Origin: Bacteroidota bacterium | GTDB taxonomy: Bacteria > Bacteroidota > Bacteroidia > Flavobacteriales_F > PHOS-HE28 | Assembly: GCA_023430325.1 (NCBI GenBank) | Contig: JAEZAU010000193.1 | Span: 1 to 15,774, forward strand | Reading direction: 5' to 3' | Length of the DNA: 15,774 nucleotides | Part shown: positions 1 to 8,808 of the stretch, one piece after another | Numbering within the stretch: position 1 is the stretch's first letter | How the letters are laid out: each line of letters begins with the position of its first letter | The notes under the pieces: model-generated | What the model saw: the letters and a program-made list of their open reading frames with translations, nothing else | What the model was told of the DNA's origin: nothing | Databases searched by the model: none | Made by a program: the position numbers and the translations under genes

Positions 1-40
1 TCGCCGTTCCTTAAACTGCTGCCGGATATCTTCGTGAGCA

Positions 41-3000
41 ATGTTCCAGGTCCTGCACAGCTCGGCCGGCGCGGGCAAGACCCATGCGCTGGTGAAGCAC
101 TATCTCGGCCACTGCCTTTCCTCGGGCAACCCTGCCGCCTACCGGCGCGTTCTCGCGCTCACTTTCACCAACAAGGCCGCCGGTGAAATGAAGGAACGGG
201 TGATCCTCTACCTGGAGGAACTGGCCAAAGGTGAGACCGCCGATGTGCGCATGCAGGATCTGATGGAACACCTTACGGCCGAAGCGAAGACCGATGCCGG
301 GACGATCCAACAGCGGGCGGCACTTTGCCTGAAGCACATGCTGCATCATTGGTCCGATGTGGCGATCAGTACCATCGATTCGTTCACGCGGAAAGTGGTG
401 CAGCCGTTCGCGCGTGATCTGCAGCTCGATCATGATCTGCGGATGACCACCGAAGAGGTTCATTACCGAGCTCGGGCAGTGGATGAATTGATCGCGGAAG
501 CTGGCATCGATCCGCGAATAACGACGCTTCTCACCGAAACATGTCTTCAGCTTCTTCACGAAGAGCGTAAATGGGATCCGGAAAAGCCCTTGCTCGAGTT
601 GAGCGGTGAACTTTCCAAGGAAAGCTCCATCGGGCCATTGAAGAAGCTGCGTGAGGTCGATCCAGCCACCATCACCGCACTGGCCGACAAGCTGAGGATA
701 CAGGAAGCGGCATTCCGCCGAAAGGTGAACAGCATGGGCGAAGAAGCGCTGGCGCTGATCAAGGATGCAGGAGTATCCATGGAGGACGTGGCCTATGGAA
801 AGGGCGGGATCTACAGCTACTTCAAGAAATTATGCGCTTTCTCCGGAGATTGGGATCCGGCAGGAACGAATTCGCTCAAGACGATCGAGACCGGGAAATG
901 GCATTCCGGCAAAGCTTTGCCACACACCATTTCGGCCTTGAACGGGATCTGCGACCGGCTCGCGGACATCTTTCGTGAAGCGGAGGATTTGCGCGCGAAC
1001 GAACACAGGCAATTCGTGATACGCCGTGCGATCCTCCGCGAACTGCTTCCTTCCTTCACACTGCATGAACTTGATCTGCGTCTGGAAAAACTGAAGCAGG
1101 AGGACGCCGTGGCCTTCTTCAGCGATCTCACACGAAAGGTGGCGGAAGTGGTGAAGGATGAACCTGTTCCGTTCATCTATGAACGTCTCGGCGAGCGGTA
1201 CGATCATTTCCTGATCGACGAGTTCCAGGATACCAGTCTGCAACAGTGGAATGCGCTTCTTCCACTGATCGATAATGCGCTCGGCACCGGTGGATCGGCC
1301 CTTCTGGTGGGTGACGCGAAGCAGGCGATCTACCGCTGGCGGAACGGTGAAGTACGGCTCTTCGTGGAATTGCCGAAACTTTTTGGTCGTGGTAATGATC
1401 GCTTTTCGATCGAGCGGGAGCAGACCTTGGAACGCAACTTCATCGAAGGAAAAAAGCTCGCGCACAATCATCGATCGGCCGCCAACATCATTCAATTCAA
1501 CAACAACCTTTTTGATAGCCTGAAGGATGTTCTTACGCCCGATCTGCGCACTGTCTACAAGGACCATGACCAGTTGGTGAAACGCGAACAGGAAGGTCTG
1601 GTGCATGTACAGAAACTGGACAAGGAGTTGAAAGGTGAAGCGCGCACCGAAGCGATGCTCGCCCTCACACTTGAAGCGGTGGAAACTGCGATCGCAGATG
1701 GCTTCGCACCCGGCGACATTGCGATCCTTGTGCGCAGCCGCGCGTTCGGAAAGACGATCGCAAGTCATTTGATCGCGAAGAATTATGCGGTGGTCTCACC
1801 CGATGGGCTTCAACTATCCGGTGATCCGGTGATCGAGATGCTGATCGATCATCTGCGTTTCCTGCAGAACGAAGATGCTTCCGCAGCGGCGCGGATCTGT
1901 TCGTTCCAGGGTCTGCTTCGCTGGAAGGAAGGCGAGCACATCTTTCCGTTCGATGGACATGACGGGCTTCCCGATCCGGTAAGGATCCTACGCCAATGGT
2001 TGCGCGATCACGGCGATCCAAGACTCCGCACCACGTTGACCGCGTTGATCGGTGAGCTGGCTATCGCAAGCGGAATAAAGCCTGCTGAGGATGCACAGGT
2101 GCTGGCGCTGCAGAATGAAGCGTACGCCTGGTGTACCCAACATGGTCCTGATATCGGTGGATTCATTGAGCATTGGGAACGATCGGGCAACCAACGAAGC
2201 GTGGAGCCACCCGAGAACGGCCAGGCCGTGCAACTGATGACGGTGCATAAGTCCAAAGGCCTGCAATTCCCGGTTGTCATCGTGCCGAACGCGTGCATGG
2301 CCGGCAACGGAGATCATGGGGACAGGTTGTGGATAGATCCGAAGAGCGCCGTCCCCGAACTCGATGTTGCATTGGTGAGATCGAGCAAGGCATTGAAAAA
2401 TGCCGAAGTTCCCGAGATCCTGGAAGAATCAACGCTTTGTACACTGGATGCTTTGGATCTTCTCTATGTCGCATTCACACGTCCTGAGCAGCGTTTATAT
2501 GCGAACGTTCCGGCTTCCAACGATGACGTGACAACAGCCTTGATCGAATTCATCGATGAGCATGGCCGCGACGGAAAGATCGTTTTTGGTGAACGTGAAA
2601 GACCTTGGAGACAACGGAGATCGCAGGAAACACTTTCTCTTGCCGACGTCTCCACCACAGGCGATCTTCCGATCGTCTTCCGCATGGAAGCCCCGGATGA
2701 TTGGGATCCCTCGGACCCCGATCCGTACCGATCGCATGGCAATCTGGTGCATGAACTCCTTGCGCAAGTACGGTCTGCCGATGACCTCGGATCAGCGATC
2801 GAAAAACAACTTCTCGCAGGAACGCTTTCGATCGAACTCGCGGAACGGTTGGCAACACAATTGGGTGATCTGCTTCGATCGAAGGACCTGCAAGCTTACT
2901 TCGCTACGCATCTGAAAGTCCGCAACGAATGCTCCATCATTTCCGCCGATGGACGAACGATAAGGCCCGATCGCGTGGTGGAAGATGGGGACATCGTTCG

Positions 3001-3184
3001 TGTGCTCGACATCAAGACAGGCAAACCTTATTCGGAGCATGAGGATCAGGTGAAGGAGTACATGCGCTACCTGCATCTGCTCACCGGAAAACCGGTGGAA
3101 GGCGCCTTGTTCTATGTTCGCGACGGAGAATTGAAGCCTGTTACGTTGAATGAGCCTCTTGTTCCAAGCGAGATCCTTCAGTGA
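41..3184 (+). CDS. addA: AddA-like ATP-dependent helicase/nuclease subunit (UvrD/REP helicase + PD-(D/E)XK nuclease)
   Basis: This is the motor and nuclease subunit of an AddAB/RecBCD-type enzyme, which unwinds and resects double-strand-break ends before RecA-dependent repair in the cytoplasm. All SF1 helicase motifs are visible: Walker A SSAGAGKT (7-14), motif Ia LTFTNKAAGEMKER (about 40-53), Walker B FLIDEFQDT (390-398), motif III LLVGDAKQAIYRWRNGE (421-437), motif V VQLMTVHKSKGLQFP (730-744) and motif VI LLYVAFTRP (807-815). The C-terminal nuclease shows GNLVHELL, RPDR (975-978), LDIKTGK (D990 and K992) and QVKEYMRYL. An in-frame TGA at 35-37 lies just before the ATG at 41, so the N-terminus is fixed. 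At 1047 aa it is shorter than Bacillus AddA (about 1230) but complete. The partner addB lies 2.9 kb downstream. It could also be called a RecB-like UvrD helicase; the Bacteroidetes AddAB assignment fits best. Confidence 0.88.
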   Translation: MFQVLHSSAGAGKTHALVKHYLGHCLSSGNPAAYRRVLALTFTNKAAGEMKERVILYLEELAKGETADVRMQDLMEHLTAEAKTDAGTIQQRAALCLKHMLHHWSDVAISTIDSFTRKVVQPFARDLQLDHDLRMTTEEVHYRARAVDELIAEAGIDPRITTLLTETCLQLLHEERKWDPEKPLLELSGELSKESSIGPLKKLREVDPATITALADKLRIQEAAFRRKVNSMGEEALALIKDAGVSMEDVAYGKGGIYSYFKKLCAFSGDWDPAGTNSLKTIETGKWHSGKALPHTISALNGICDRLADIFREAEDLRANEHRQFVIRRAILRELLPSFTLHELDLRLEKLKQEDAVAFFSDLTRKVAEVVKDEPVPFIYERLGERYDHFLIDEFQDTSLQQWNALLPLIDNALGTGGSALLVGDAKQAIYRWRNGEVRLFVELPKLFGRGNDRFSIEREQTLERNFIEGKKLAHNHRSAANIIQFNNNLFDSLKDVLTPDLRTVYKDHDQLVKREQEGLVHVQKLDKELKGEARTEAMLALTLEAVETAIADGFAPGDIAILVRSRAFGKTIASHLIAKNYAVVSPDGLQLSGDPVIEMLIDHLRFLQNEDASAAARICSFQGLLRWKEGEHIFPFDGHDGLPDPVRILRQWLRDHGDPRLRTTLTALIGELAIASGIKPAEDAQVLALQNEAYAWCTQHGPDIGGFIEHWERSGNQRSVEPPENGQAVQLMTVHKSKGLQFPVVIVPNACMAGNGDHGDRLWIDPKSAVPELDVALVRSSKALKNAEVPEILEESTLCTLDALDLLYVAFTRPEQRLYANVPASNDDVTTALIEFIDEHGRDGKIVFGERERPWRQRRSQETLSLADVSTTGDLPIVFRMEAPDDWDPSDPDPYRSHGNLVHELLAQVRSADDLGSAIEKQLLAGTLSIELAERLATQLGDLLRSKDLQAYFATHLKVRNECSIISADGRTIRPDRVVEDGDIVRVLDIKTGKPYSEHEDQVKEYMRYLHLLTGKPVEGALFYVRDGELKPVTLNEPLVPSEILQ

Positions 3185-3590
3185 ACTTTCCGTGCAGGAG
3201 TTGCACGATCTTCTGAAATTGCGTGTTGCTGTGTTCGTGGTGGAACAGAATTGCGCGTACCATGAGATCGATGGAAAAGATCCCTCTTCGATCCATATCC
3301 TGGGCAAGATCAATGATCGGATGGTCGCTTATGCGCGGATCATTCCCTCAGCTACAGGACTTCCGCATGTCGGCCGGGTGATCGTCGATCAAGATCACCG
3401 CGGCAAAGGGATCGCACGAGAATTGATGTCGTTCACGCTGGAGGAATTGAAGAAGCGAACGGGATCGAAAAGTTCAGCACTAGCGGCGCAGGCTCATCTG
3501 GAAAGATTCTACTCCGGTTTCGGGTACAGGCGAACGAGCGATGAATACCTCTGGGACGGTATTCCGCACGTGGACATGGAGCTTACCTGA
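3150..3590 (+). CDS. elaA: ElaA-family GNAT N-acetyltransferase
   Basis: A 146-aa single-domain GNAT acetyltransferase that closely resembles E. coli ElaA (about 153 aa) along its whole length. The family signature LLKLRVAVFVVEQNC (21-35) is present, followed by IDG, HILG, VAYARI (59-64), and the acetyl-CoA-binding segment GRVIVDQDHRGKGIAREL (75-92) with the R/Q-x-x-G-x-G/A loop at R84-G85-K86-G87. The later AAQAHLERFYSGFGY and DGIPHVDM also match ElaA. It should transfer acetyl from acetyl-CoA to an amine; the physiological substrate of ElaA is unknown. The ATG lies inside the 3' end of addA in another frame (35-nt overlap), implying translational coupling with addA. The 3' end overlaps the convergent CHU_C gene by 8 nt. 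Confidence 0.88.
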   Translation: MSLLFQARSFSELSVQELHDLLKLRVAVFVVEQNCAYHEIDGKDPSSIHILGKINDRMVAYARIIPSATGLPHVGRVIVDQDHRGKGIARELMSFTLEELKKRTGSKSSALAAQAHLERFYSGFGYRRTSDEYLWDGIPHVDMELT

Positions 3591-5712
3591 GGAGGCTGAT
3601 GTGCCCGAAATATTCCTTTCGATCCGATCCGAATTCGGCGATGTAAGCTTTGTACACATACAGCCCCTGGTCCCATCCTTCACCGGTCCAGATGTCATTC
3701 ACATCATTCGTGCGAAAGACCTCCGATCCGTACCGATCGAAGATGATAAGCTCATAGTGCCGGGCACCACGCACCACAGGCGCAAAGACGTCGTTCAAGC
3801 CATCACCGTTCGGCGTGAACGAATTGGGCGCAAAGAACAGATGATCGGTGATGAACACATCGTTGGAAACACTGTCGCGGCAACCATGCTCCGAGATCAC
3901 GGTCTGCCATACGGTGACGTAGCCTGCCCCATGGAACAGGTAAGTGAAGTCCGGCTCATGGAAGGTCTGCCCTTCCATGGAATAGGTCCATTCCACCGCA
4001 TCGACCGCATGATCGAGGATCTCCACCTCTGGATCGAGGATGCTCACCGTGTTCGGCATGATCCTGAACCCCGCTCGAGGCAATGGATACACGATGACCT
4101 GCGCTGGCTTCACGATGGTGCTTTCAGCGATGCAACCTTGTGTGGTGGCCACGGTGAGTGTCACAGTATAGGTTCCCGCATTCTGGTATTGATGCACCGG
4201 ATCGGAGGATGTGCTCGCTGTTCCATCCCCGAATTGCCAGAAGTACGTCATGGGACCGTTGCCGGTGGATAGATCAGTGAATTCGAAAACCTCTCCTACG
4301 CACGCATGGCTGTCACTGGTAAGATCCGCTTGCGGTAAAGGTTCCACACGCAATGAATCGGCGAAATTCTCAAAACAATCATCCACTGAGACCTCGATCG
4401 TTATCGGGTAAGTTCCGATCGCATTGAATTCACCGCTCAAAGTACCGGACGTCAGATCGATCGAAGAACATTCCGGGGGAATGGTCCATTGGAAATACAC
4501 GTTGGGTGGAAAGGTCCCTTCAGCGATCAACGTGAATTCTTCGCCAATGCACAACACGGGCGGCACTTCGTAGAAAGGCGTCATCGGCTGTGATGTGCTG
4601 AATACGGTCTGGTTGGTATCGGCGCACGGCCAGCCGGGATTGGCGATCAACGTCACCGTGTATGTTCCGCCCTGCGCATAGGTCCACGAAGGATCCTGCA
4701 TGGAGGAAGTGTCCGCCGCCGAATTTGGATCGCCAAAGTCCCAATGCCAGAATTGTCCGTTCTGGCTTTCATTCTCGAATTGGATCGTAAGTCCGGCGCA
4801 GAGGTCGTTGGGATCTTGATCCGCAATGGCGGAAACGATATCAGTGACGCAGGGTACCACTTCGAACTTGAAATCGCGCACCACCTGTGAAAGAAGAACA
4901 CCGTTCCGGAATTCCTTCACGCGCACCCCCACAGTGAATGATCCGATCAAGGTCGGCGTTACCGTCAATTCACCCGTGATCTGGTCGATCGCCATGGCCG
5001 GGCTGGAATCCAGCGGATAGTTCGCCGAATAACCCGGCGCCCAATTCACCAGCGGATATGGCGGTGGTGAGGGTTGCAACGGCATCGGATCGAAATTGGT
5101 CGCACCATGGAACGGCGTGCAGAATTCATAGACCAGCTCATCACCATCGGGATCGGTGGCCGAGTGGTCTATCACCAAAGCCTCGCCCATACACAGTACG
5201 ATGGGTGGATAATCATTGAAATGCGGTGAACTGTTGTCCGCATTGGCCCCTTCTGGTATGGTGATCATGCAGGTAACGCCTTCCTCATCGGGCATGCTCA
5301 GATTGATGATGCCCGGTGTGCGGCAGCAACGCTGGTAGGCCAGCGTATATCCGCCGGGGATCGATGGAAGATCGAACACACCGGAATAGGACGTGGTGGC
5401 CACACATACGTTCGGAGGTACTGAAAGACATGGATTGGTCACCACCCATGGAACATTGCTCTCACCGGTGAACGAAAGCGTGGTGGTGTAGAGGAGCACA
5501 CCTGCTGAATTGAACACTCCGATATATGCACTGAGATCGAAGCCGGTACCGTTGGTGTTGTTCGGCCCGCAATCGCGATACAGGTCCAGCGTGACCAAAT
5601 ATTCGTTGCCGCCCAGATGCTCGTAGTACATCTCGCCACCAATGATGTGCGTGGCCTGGCCGCCGATCGGAACGAGCCAGCCAAGGAGGATGATCTTCAG
5701 GGCGCGCAGCAT
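3583..5712 (-). CDS. Secreted PKD-domain protein with T9SS type B (CHU_C) sorting domain
   Basis: A 709-aa extracellular protein of the Bacteroidetes gliding-motility-associated C-terminal-domain class. I chose the ATG at 5712 because it gives a clean signal peptide (MLRALKIILLGWLVPIGGQA, predicted cut before T21); the longer reading to 5832 needs a GTG start and runs into the next gene. The mature N-terminus HIIGGEMYYEHLGGNEY, followed by YRDCG (45-49), is typical of this class. ATDPDGDELVYEF lies at about 185-197. PKD-type beta-sandwiches carry WDFGD (324-328) and FWQFGDG (491-497), with a diverged Ig/PKD-like segment between them and another after them. The last ~83 residues (627-709) are the CHU_C domain, with FAPNSFTPNGDGLNDVF and the terminal ISLLR. 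Many cysteines suggest disulfides. It is probably exported by the Sec and T9SS systems and anchored at the surface, with an adhesin-like role inferred only. It lies opposite addA and addB. Confidence 0.87.
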   Translation of the reverse strand: MLRALKIILLGWLVPIGGQATHIIGGEMYYEHLGGNEYLVTLDLYRDCGPNNTNGTGFDLSAYIGVFNSAGVLLYTTTLSFTGESNVPWVVTNPCLSVPPNVCVATTSYSGVFDLPSIPGGYTLAYQRCCRTPGIINLSMPDEEGVTCMITIPEGANADNSSPHFNDYPPIVLCMGEALVIDHSATDPDGDELVYEFCTPFHGATNFDPMPLQPSPPPYPLVNWAPGYSANYPLDSSPAMAIDQITGELTVTPTLIGSFTVGVRVKEFRNGVLLSQVVRDFKFEVVPCVTDIVSAIADQDPNDLCAGLTIQFENESQNGQFWHWDFGDPNSAADTSSMQDPSWTYAQGGTYTVTLIANPGWPCADTNQTVFSTSQPMTPFYEVPPVLCIGEEFTLIAEGTFPPNVYFQWTIPPECSSIDLTSGTLSGEFNAIGTYPITIEVSVDDCFENFADSLRVEPLPQADLTSDSHACVGEVFEFTDLSTGNGPMTYFWQFGDGTASTSSDPVHQYQNAGTYTVTLTVATTQGCIAESTIVKPAQVIVYPLPRAGFRIMPNTVSILDPEVEILDHAVDAVEWTYSMEGQTFHEPDFTYLFHGAGYVTVWQTVISEHGCRDSVSNDVFITDHLFFAPNSFTPNGDGLNDVFAPVVRGARHYELIIFDRYGSEVFRTNDVNDIWTGEGWDQGLYVYKAYIAEFGSDRKEYFGHISLLR

Positions 5713-5762
5713 CCGCTTATACGACCGAAAAGGTACGGTATCTGGTTGCCCGAAGTGAATAT

Positions 5763-5779
5763 CAGATCGGCAAGATCTG
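5763..5779. repeat. Small inverted repeat upstream of the CHU_C gene
   Basis: CAGATC (5763-5768) and GATCTG (5774-5779) form a perfect 6-bp inverted repeat with a 5-nt spacer. It lies 51 nt upstream of the ATG at 5712, in the 98-nt gap between two minus-strand genes. It could be an operator or a leader hairpin; it is short enough to be chance in this GATC-rich sequence. Confidence 0.3.
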
Positions 5780-5790
5780 CGGAATGGCGC

Positions 5791-5819
5791 AAAAAAATTA
5801 TTGATCGGCCTTAGCGGCC
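5791..5819 (-). terminator. Weak terminator candidate after the 5811-6095 gene
   Basis: On the minus strand, GGCC-GCTAA-GGCC (5819-5807, overlapping the stop codon) is followed nine bases later by seven T residues (5797-5791). The stem is only 4 bp and the T run is displaced, so termination would be inefficient and read-through into the CHU_C gene is plausible. Confidence 0.25.
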
Positions 5820-6095
5820 AGTGGCTTCCCACTCCTCCTCCCAGCGCGCAGCATCTATCTCTGCATAAAGCCCATCGCTCATTTCTATCATCTGTTGCAC
5901 GCGCACTTTTTCAGGATAGGCCGACGCGGTGATCTCATGAACGGTACGCTTTGAACCGACCAATTGTATCTCCACGAAATGTTCCGGATCATCGATCCTG
6001 TAAAAATGCCTGCCGTCCACGAGCATGCGGAACTTGGGGAACGCCCTCGCCATCTGTTGAGGCTGCTGACCTTTATCTTCCACCGCTGTATCCAT
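5811..6095 (-). CDS. Small conserved-looking protein of unknown function
   Basis: A 94-aa soluble protein with no signal peptide or membrane segment. I cannot name a family. Its core (FRMLVDGRHFYRIDDPEHFVEIQ, about 22-44, with QLVGSKR following) resembles small uncharacterised Bacteroidetes proteins containing a G-R-x-F-[YF]-[KR]-I ... F-x-E-I-Q pattern; this is from memory and unverified. The C-terminal half is acidic and probably helical (QQMIEMSDGLYAEIDAARWEEEWEAT). The upstream ATG (6095) is preceded by AAGGAAGGG at a reasonable ribosome-binding distance; an internal ATG at residue 15 (MARAFPKF) is the alternative start and would remove the overlap with addB. It is head to head with addB, sharing one CATG, and 98 nt upstream of the CHU_C gene on the same strand. 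Confidence 0.65.
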   Translation of the reverse strand: MDTAVEDKGQQPQQMARAFPKFRMLVDGRHFYRIDDPEHFVEIQLVGSKRTVHEITASAYPEKVRVQQMIEMSDGLYAEIDAARWEEEWEATGR

Positions 6096-8808
6096 GAGAC
6101 CCTTCCTTGAAAGAGTTGCCGAGGCCCTTCTGCAACAGCATATGCATGAATTGGACCATGTAGCGGTGGTATTGCCCGGCCGGCGTGCGGGTCTTCACCT
6201 GCGAAGATACCTTGCCCAACTGGCCGGCCGCCCGCTCTGGAGCCCTGAGATGTTGAACATGGGCGGGTTCATGGAACGGCTTATCGGACTGAAGCAGGGT
6301 GAAAGCATGGAGATGCTCTTCATGCTGTACGAGGTCTACTGCAAGGTCCCGAATGATGGTCGATCGTTCCACGAATTCCTGCAATGGGCACCGATCACCC
6401 TGCGCGATATGAGCGAGATCGATGGTCACCTGCTTGATCTCGACGTGGTCTACAGAGATCTTCGGAACTATCATGAAATAGAGGATTGGAGCCTGCGGCT
6501 TGAAGACCAGAGCATCGGCCAACAACGCCTGGCCACGCAATGGACACGGACCGGGGCCATGCATCGTGCACTTCATTCATTGATGGCCGAACGATCGATA
6601 GGGACCTCCGGTTGGATCGAGCGTATGGCGGCCGGCAACAAGAAGATCGATCTGCCATGGAAAAAAGTCTGGTTCGCCGGCTTGAACGCCTTCGATCCTG
6701 CAACCACTGCAGTGGTAAAGGACCTTCTCTCGCGTGACCTTGCCGTGATGGCCTGGGACGCTGACCATTACTACCTGGACGATCCCGATCTGGAGGCCGG
6801 CAGATTTCTCCGCCGATCAATAAAGGATCTTGGGGCTGGCATCATTCCACCGGCCGATTCGATCAAGGAGAAGCAGCGTTCCATTCACCCGGTGGCACTG
6901 CCCAACGGTGTTGCACAGGCGCGGTATGCCGCACAGCTGATCGCGGAGATGACACCCGAAGATCGCCGGACCACCGCCATTGTACTTGCCGATGAGGATC
7001 TGTTGATGCCCCTGCTCGAGGCCCTGCCATCCACGGCCGGCCCGTTCAACATCACCATGGGCGTGCCCGTGCATGATCTTCCGGTCCACGGCCTCATTGA
7101 TTCGCTTCTCTCCTTCCACAAGCATGCAACGGATGAAGGCGCCCACCACAGCGATGTGCAGCGCCTGCTCCTTCATCCGTTCCTGGTACAGCCCGATCGC
7201 ACCGTAAAAGCGATCGCCATTTCACGGGAAGAACAACGCGTACGAATGCAGCCGGGAGAGATCATTTCGTTGGCCGAGGCTGCAGGAATGGTGATCCATC
7301 CAGGAATGGCAGAGGTCATGATGCCGATCGCCGATCTCTCCGATCTGGAAGCAAGGATCCTGTCCCTTCTTACTTGGGCACAAGCATCTGCAAAGGGCAA
7401 TGACCTGGTGCAGGAGCAGTTGTACCAGATGGCCAAACTTCAACAACGGTTGCATCATGGCCTGAAGCAATTCGGTCGAGGTGCTCTCGATGTTGACACA
7501 TACATCATTCTCAGGGAACGTATGCTTCGCGAAGCATCGATCGGCTTCTTCGGCGAACCCTTGAAGGGGATCCAGGTCATGGGTTTCCTCGAAACACGAT
7601 CGCTGGATGCGCAGAGGATCATCCTCCTTGGCTGCAACGATGGTGTGCTTCCGGCAGCTGGCAACACACAAAGCTGGATCCCTTTCGATCTCAGGCGTAC
7701 CTACAAGCTACCAGTTCATCATGACAGTGAAGCCATAACGGCCTATCACCTGCACCGGATGCTGCATTTCGCCGAAGAGATCCATCTGCTGTACGATACC
7801 AGTGGCGATAAAGGCGGCACAGGACCTACACGCTTTCTGGCCCAATGGGAACATGAACTGGTGCCGGTCTCAAGAACATCGATCTCACGCCGCACCGTTA
7901 CACCACCGTTCCCCCATCGCCACGCGCCTCCCGTAGCAGTAAGAAAGGATGCACATGTGCTGGAACGTCTGCATGCGATCGGCAGGAACGGCTTCTCACC
8001 ATCGGCCATCGGCACATGGCTTACCTGTCCATTGGACTTCTATTTCAAGTATGTCCTGCGTATCAATGAGACCGACGAGGTGAATGAAAAACTCGGTAGC
8101 GATGTGCTGGGTGCCGCCGTGCATGAGGTGATGGAAGATCATTTCAAGCCGTATGTAGGCAAAGTGATCGCACCAGAGGATCTGCGCACCGATGCGCGCG
8201 AGATGGAACTGGCCTTGGTGCGAAAACTGGAACGGACATTCCCGCTGCGTTCACTGAGCACGGGCAATTTCAAGCTGCGGATCGAAATGGCGGCGAAAGC
8301 GCTTGCGAACTATCTCACCGCCGAAGGTGAACGTTGCGTTCCATCTAACACCGTTCCTCTGTTGCTTGAAGAAGAAGTGGCTGCTGTACTTCCCAACGGA
8401 ATGAAGATCCGTGGCCGGTGCGATCGCATAGACCGGCGAGATGGGATCGTACACGTTCTTGATGTAAAGACCGGGTCGGTGAAGCCAGCGGATGTGGATC
8501 TGAAGATGCTCGCCCGCGAATGCATCAAGCCTGAAAAACGGTACGGCCTTCAATTGCTGATCTACGCATGGGCGTACATGATGCAAGATCCCGAAGTGGA
8601 TCGTGTGTGGGCTGGCATCATTCCCCTGCAGAGACCTTCCCAAGCCGAAGGCGTTCTATTGAAGATCGATGGCTCACATGACATCACACGGGACAGGCTT
8701 CCGCAGATCACTTCGATCTTGCAAGGCCTGTTGAACGAGATCATGGATCCAGCGGTGCCCTTCACCCATTCGATCGAAAGCGCCTACTGCAACTGCTGCA
8801 TAGACTGA
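6094..8808 (+). CDS. addB: AddB-like nuclease subunit (inactive helicase fold + PD-(D/E)XK nuclease)
   Basis: This is the second subunit of the AddAB double-strand-break resection enzyme, 904 aa (Bacillus AddB is about 1166). The N-terminus PFLERVAEALL then VVLPGRRAGL (25-34) sits where a helicase Walker A would be, but lacks GKT, as in Bacteroidetes AddB and RecC-like proteins. The central segments NITMGVPVHDLPV and VMGFLETRSLDAQRI (495-509), then GCNDGVLPA and SWIPFDLRRTY, are characteristic. The C-terminal nuclease has H677 in AAVHEVMEDHF, GRCDRID (774-780), LDVKTG (D790 and K792) and QLLIY (820-824), so the catalytic set is intact. The Fe-S cysteines look altered: C645 is present, but the protein ends CNCCID (C899, C901, C902) instead of the usual C-x2-C-x5-C. 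The start codon shares CATG with the divergent gene. Confidence 0.85.
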   Translation: MRPFLERVAEALLQQHMHELDHVAVVLPGRRAGLHLRRYLAQLAGRPLWSPEMLNMGGFMERLIGLKQGESMEMLFMLYEVYCKVPNDGRSFHEFLQWAPITLRDMSEIDGHLLDLDVVYRDLRNYHEIEDWSLRLEDQSIGQQRLATQWTRTGAMHRALHSLMAERSIGTSGWIERMAAGNKKIDLPWKKVWFAGLNAFDPATTAVVKDLLSRDLAVMAWDADHYYLDDPDLEAGRFLRRSIKDLGAGIIPPADSIKEKQRSIHPVALPNGVAQARYAAQLIAEMTPEDRRTTAIVLADEDLLMPLLEALPSTAGPFNITMGVPVHDLPVHGLIDSLLSFHKHATDEGAHHSDVQRLLLHPFLVQPDRTVKAIAISREEQRVRMQPGEIISLAEAAGMVIHPGMAEVMMPIADLSDLEARILSLLTWAQASAKGNDLVQEQLYQMAKLQQRLHHGLKQFGRGALDVDTYIILRERMLREASIGFFGEPLKGIQVMGFLETRSLDAQRIILLGCNDGVLPAAGNTQSWIPFDLRRTYKLPVHHDSEAITAYHLHRMLHFAEEIHLLYDTSGDKGGTGPTRFLAQWEHELVPVSRTSISRRTVTPPFPHRHAPPVAVRKDAHVLERLHAIGRNGFSPSAIGTWLTCPLDFYFKYVLRINETDEVNEKLGSDVLGAAVHEVMEDHFKPYVGKVIAPEDLRTDAREMELALVRKLERTFPLRSLSTGNFKLRIEMAAKALANYLTAEGERCVPSNTVPLLLEEEVAAVLPNGMKIRGRCDRIDRRDGIVHVLDVKTGSVKPADVDLKMLARECIKPEKRYGLQLLIYAWAYMMQDPEVDRVWAGIIPLQRPSQAEGVLLKIDGSHDITRDRLPQITSILQGLLNEIMDPAVPFTHSIESAYCNCCID

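Noticed and set aside
1..40. Possible 3' end of an upstream gene before addA
   Set aside because: An in-frame TGA at 35-37 and one open frame exist, but 40 bases are too few to support a gene.
830..1768. 312-aa ORF antisense to addA
   Set aside because: It lies wholly opposite strongly conserved helicase motifs, has no recognisable domain, and is a typical GC-rich shadow ORF.
3541..4272. 243-aa plus-strand ORF
   Set aside because: It is antisense to the CHU_C and PKD coding region, which has clear domains; its composition is that of a mirrored frame.
5713..5832. Upstream extension of the CHU_C gene from a GTG
   Set aside because: It would bury the signal peptide and overlap the neighbouring gene; the ATG at 5712 gives a normal signal sequence.
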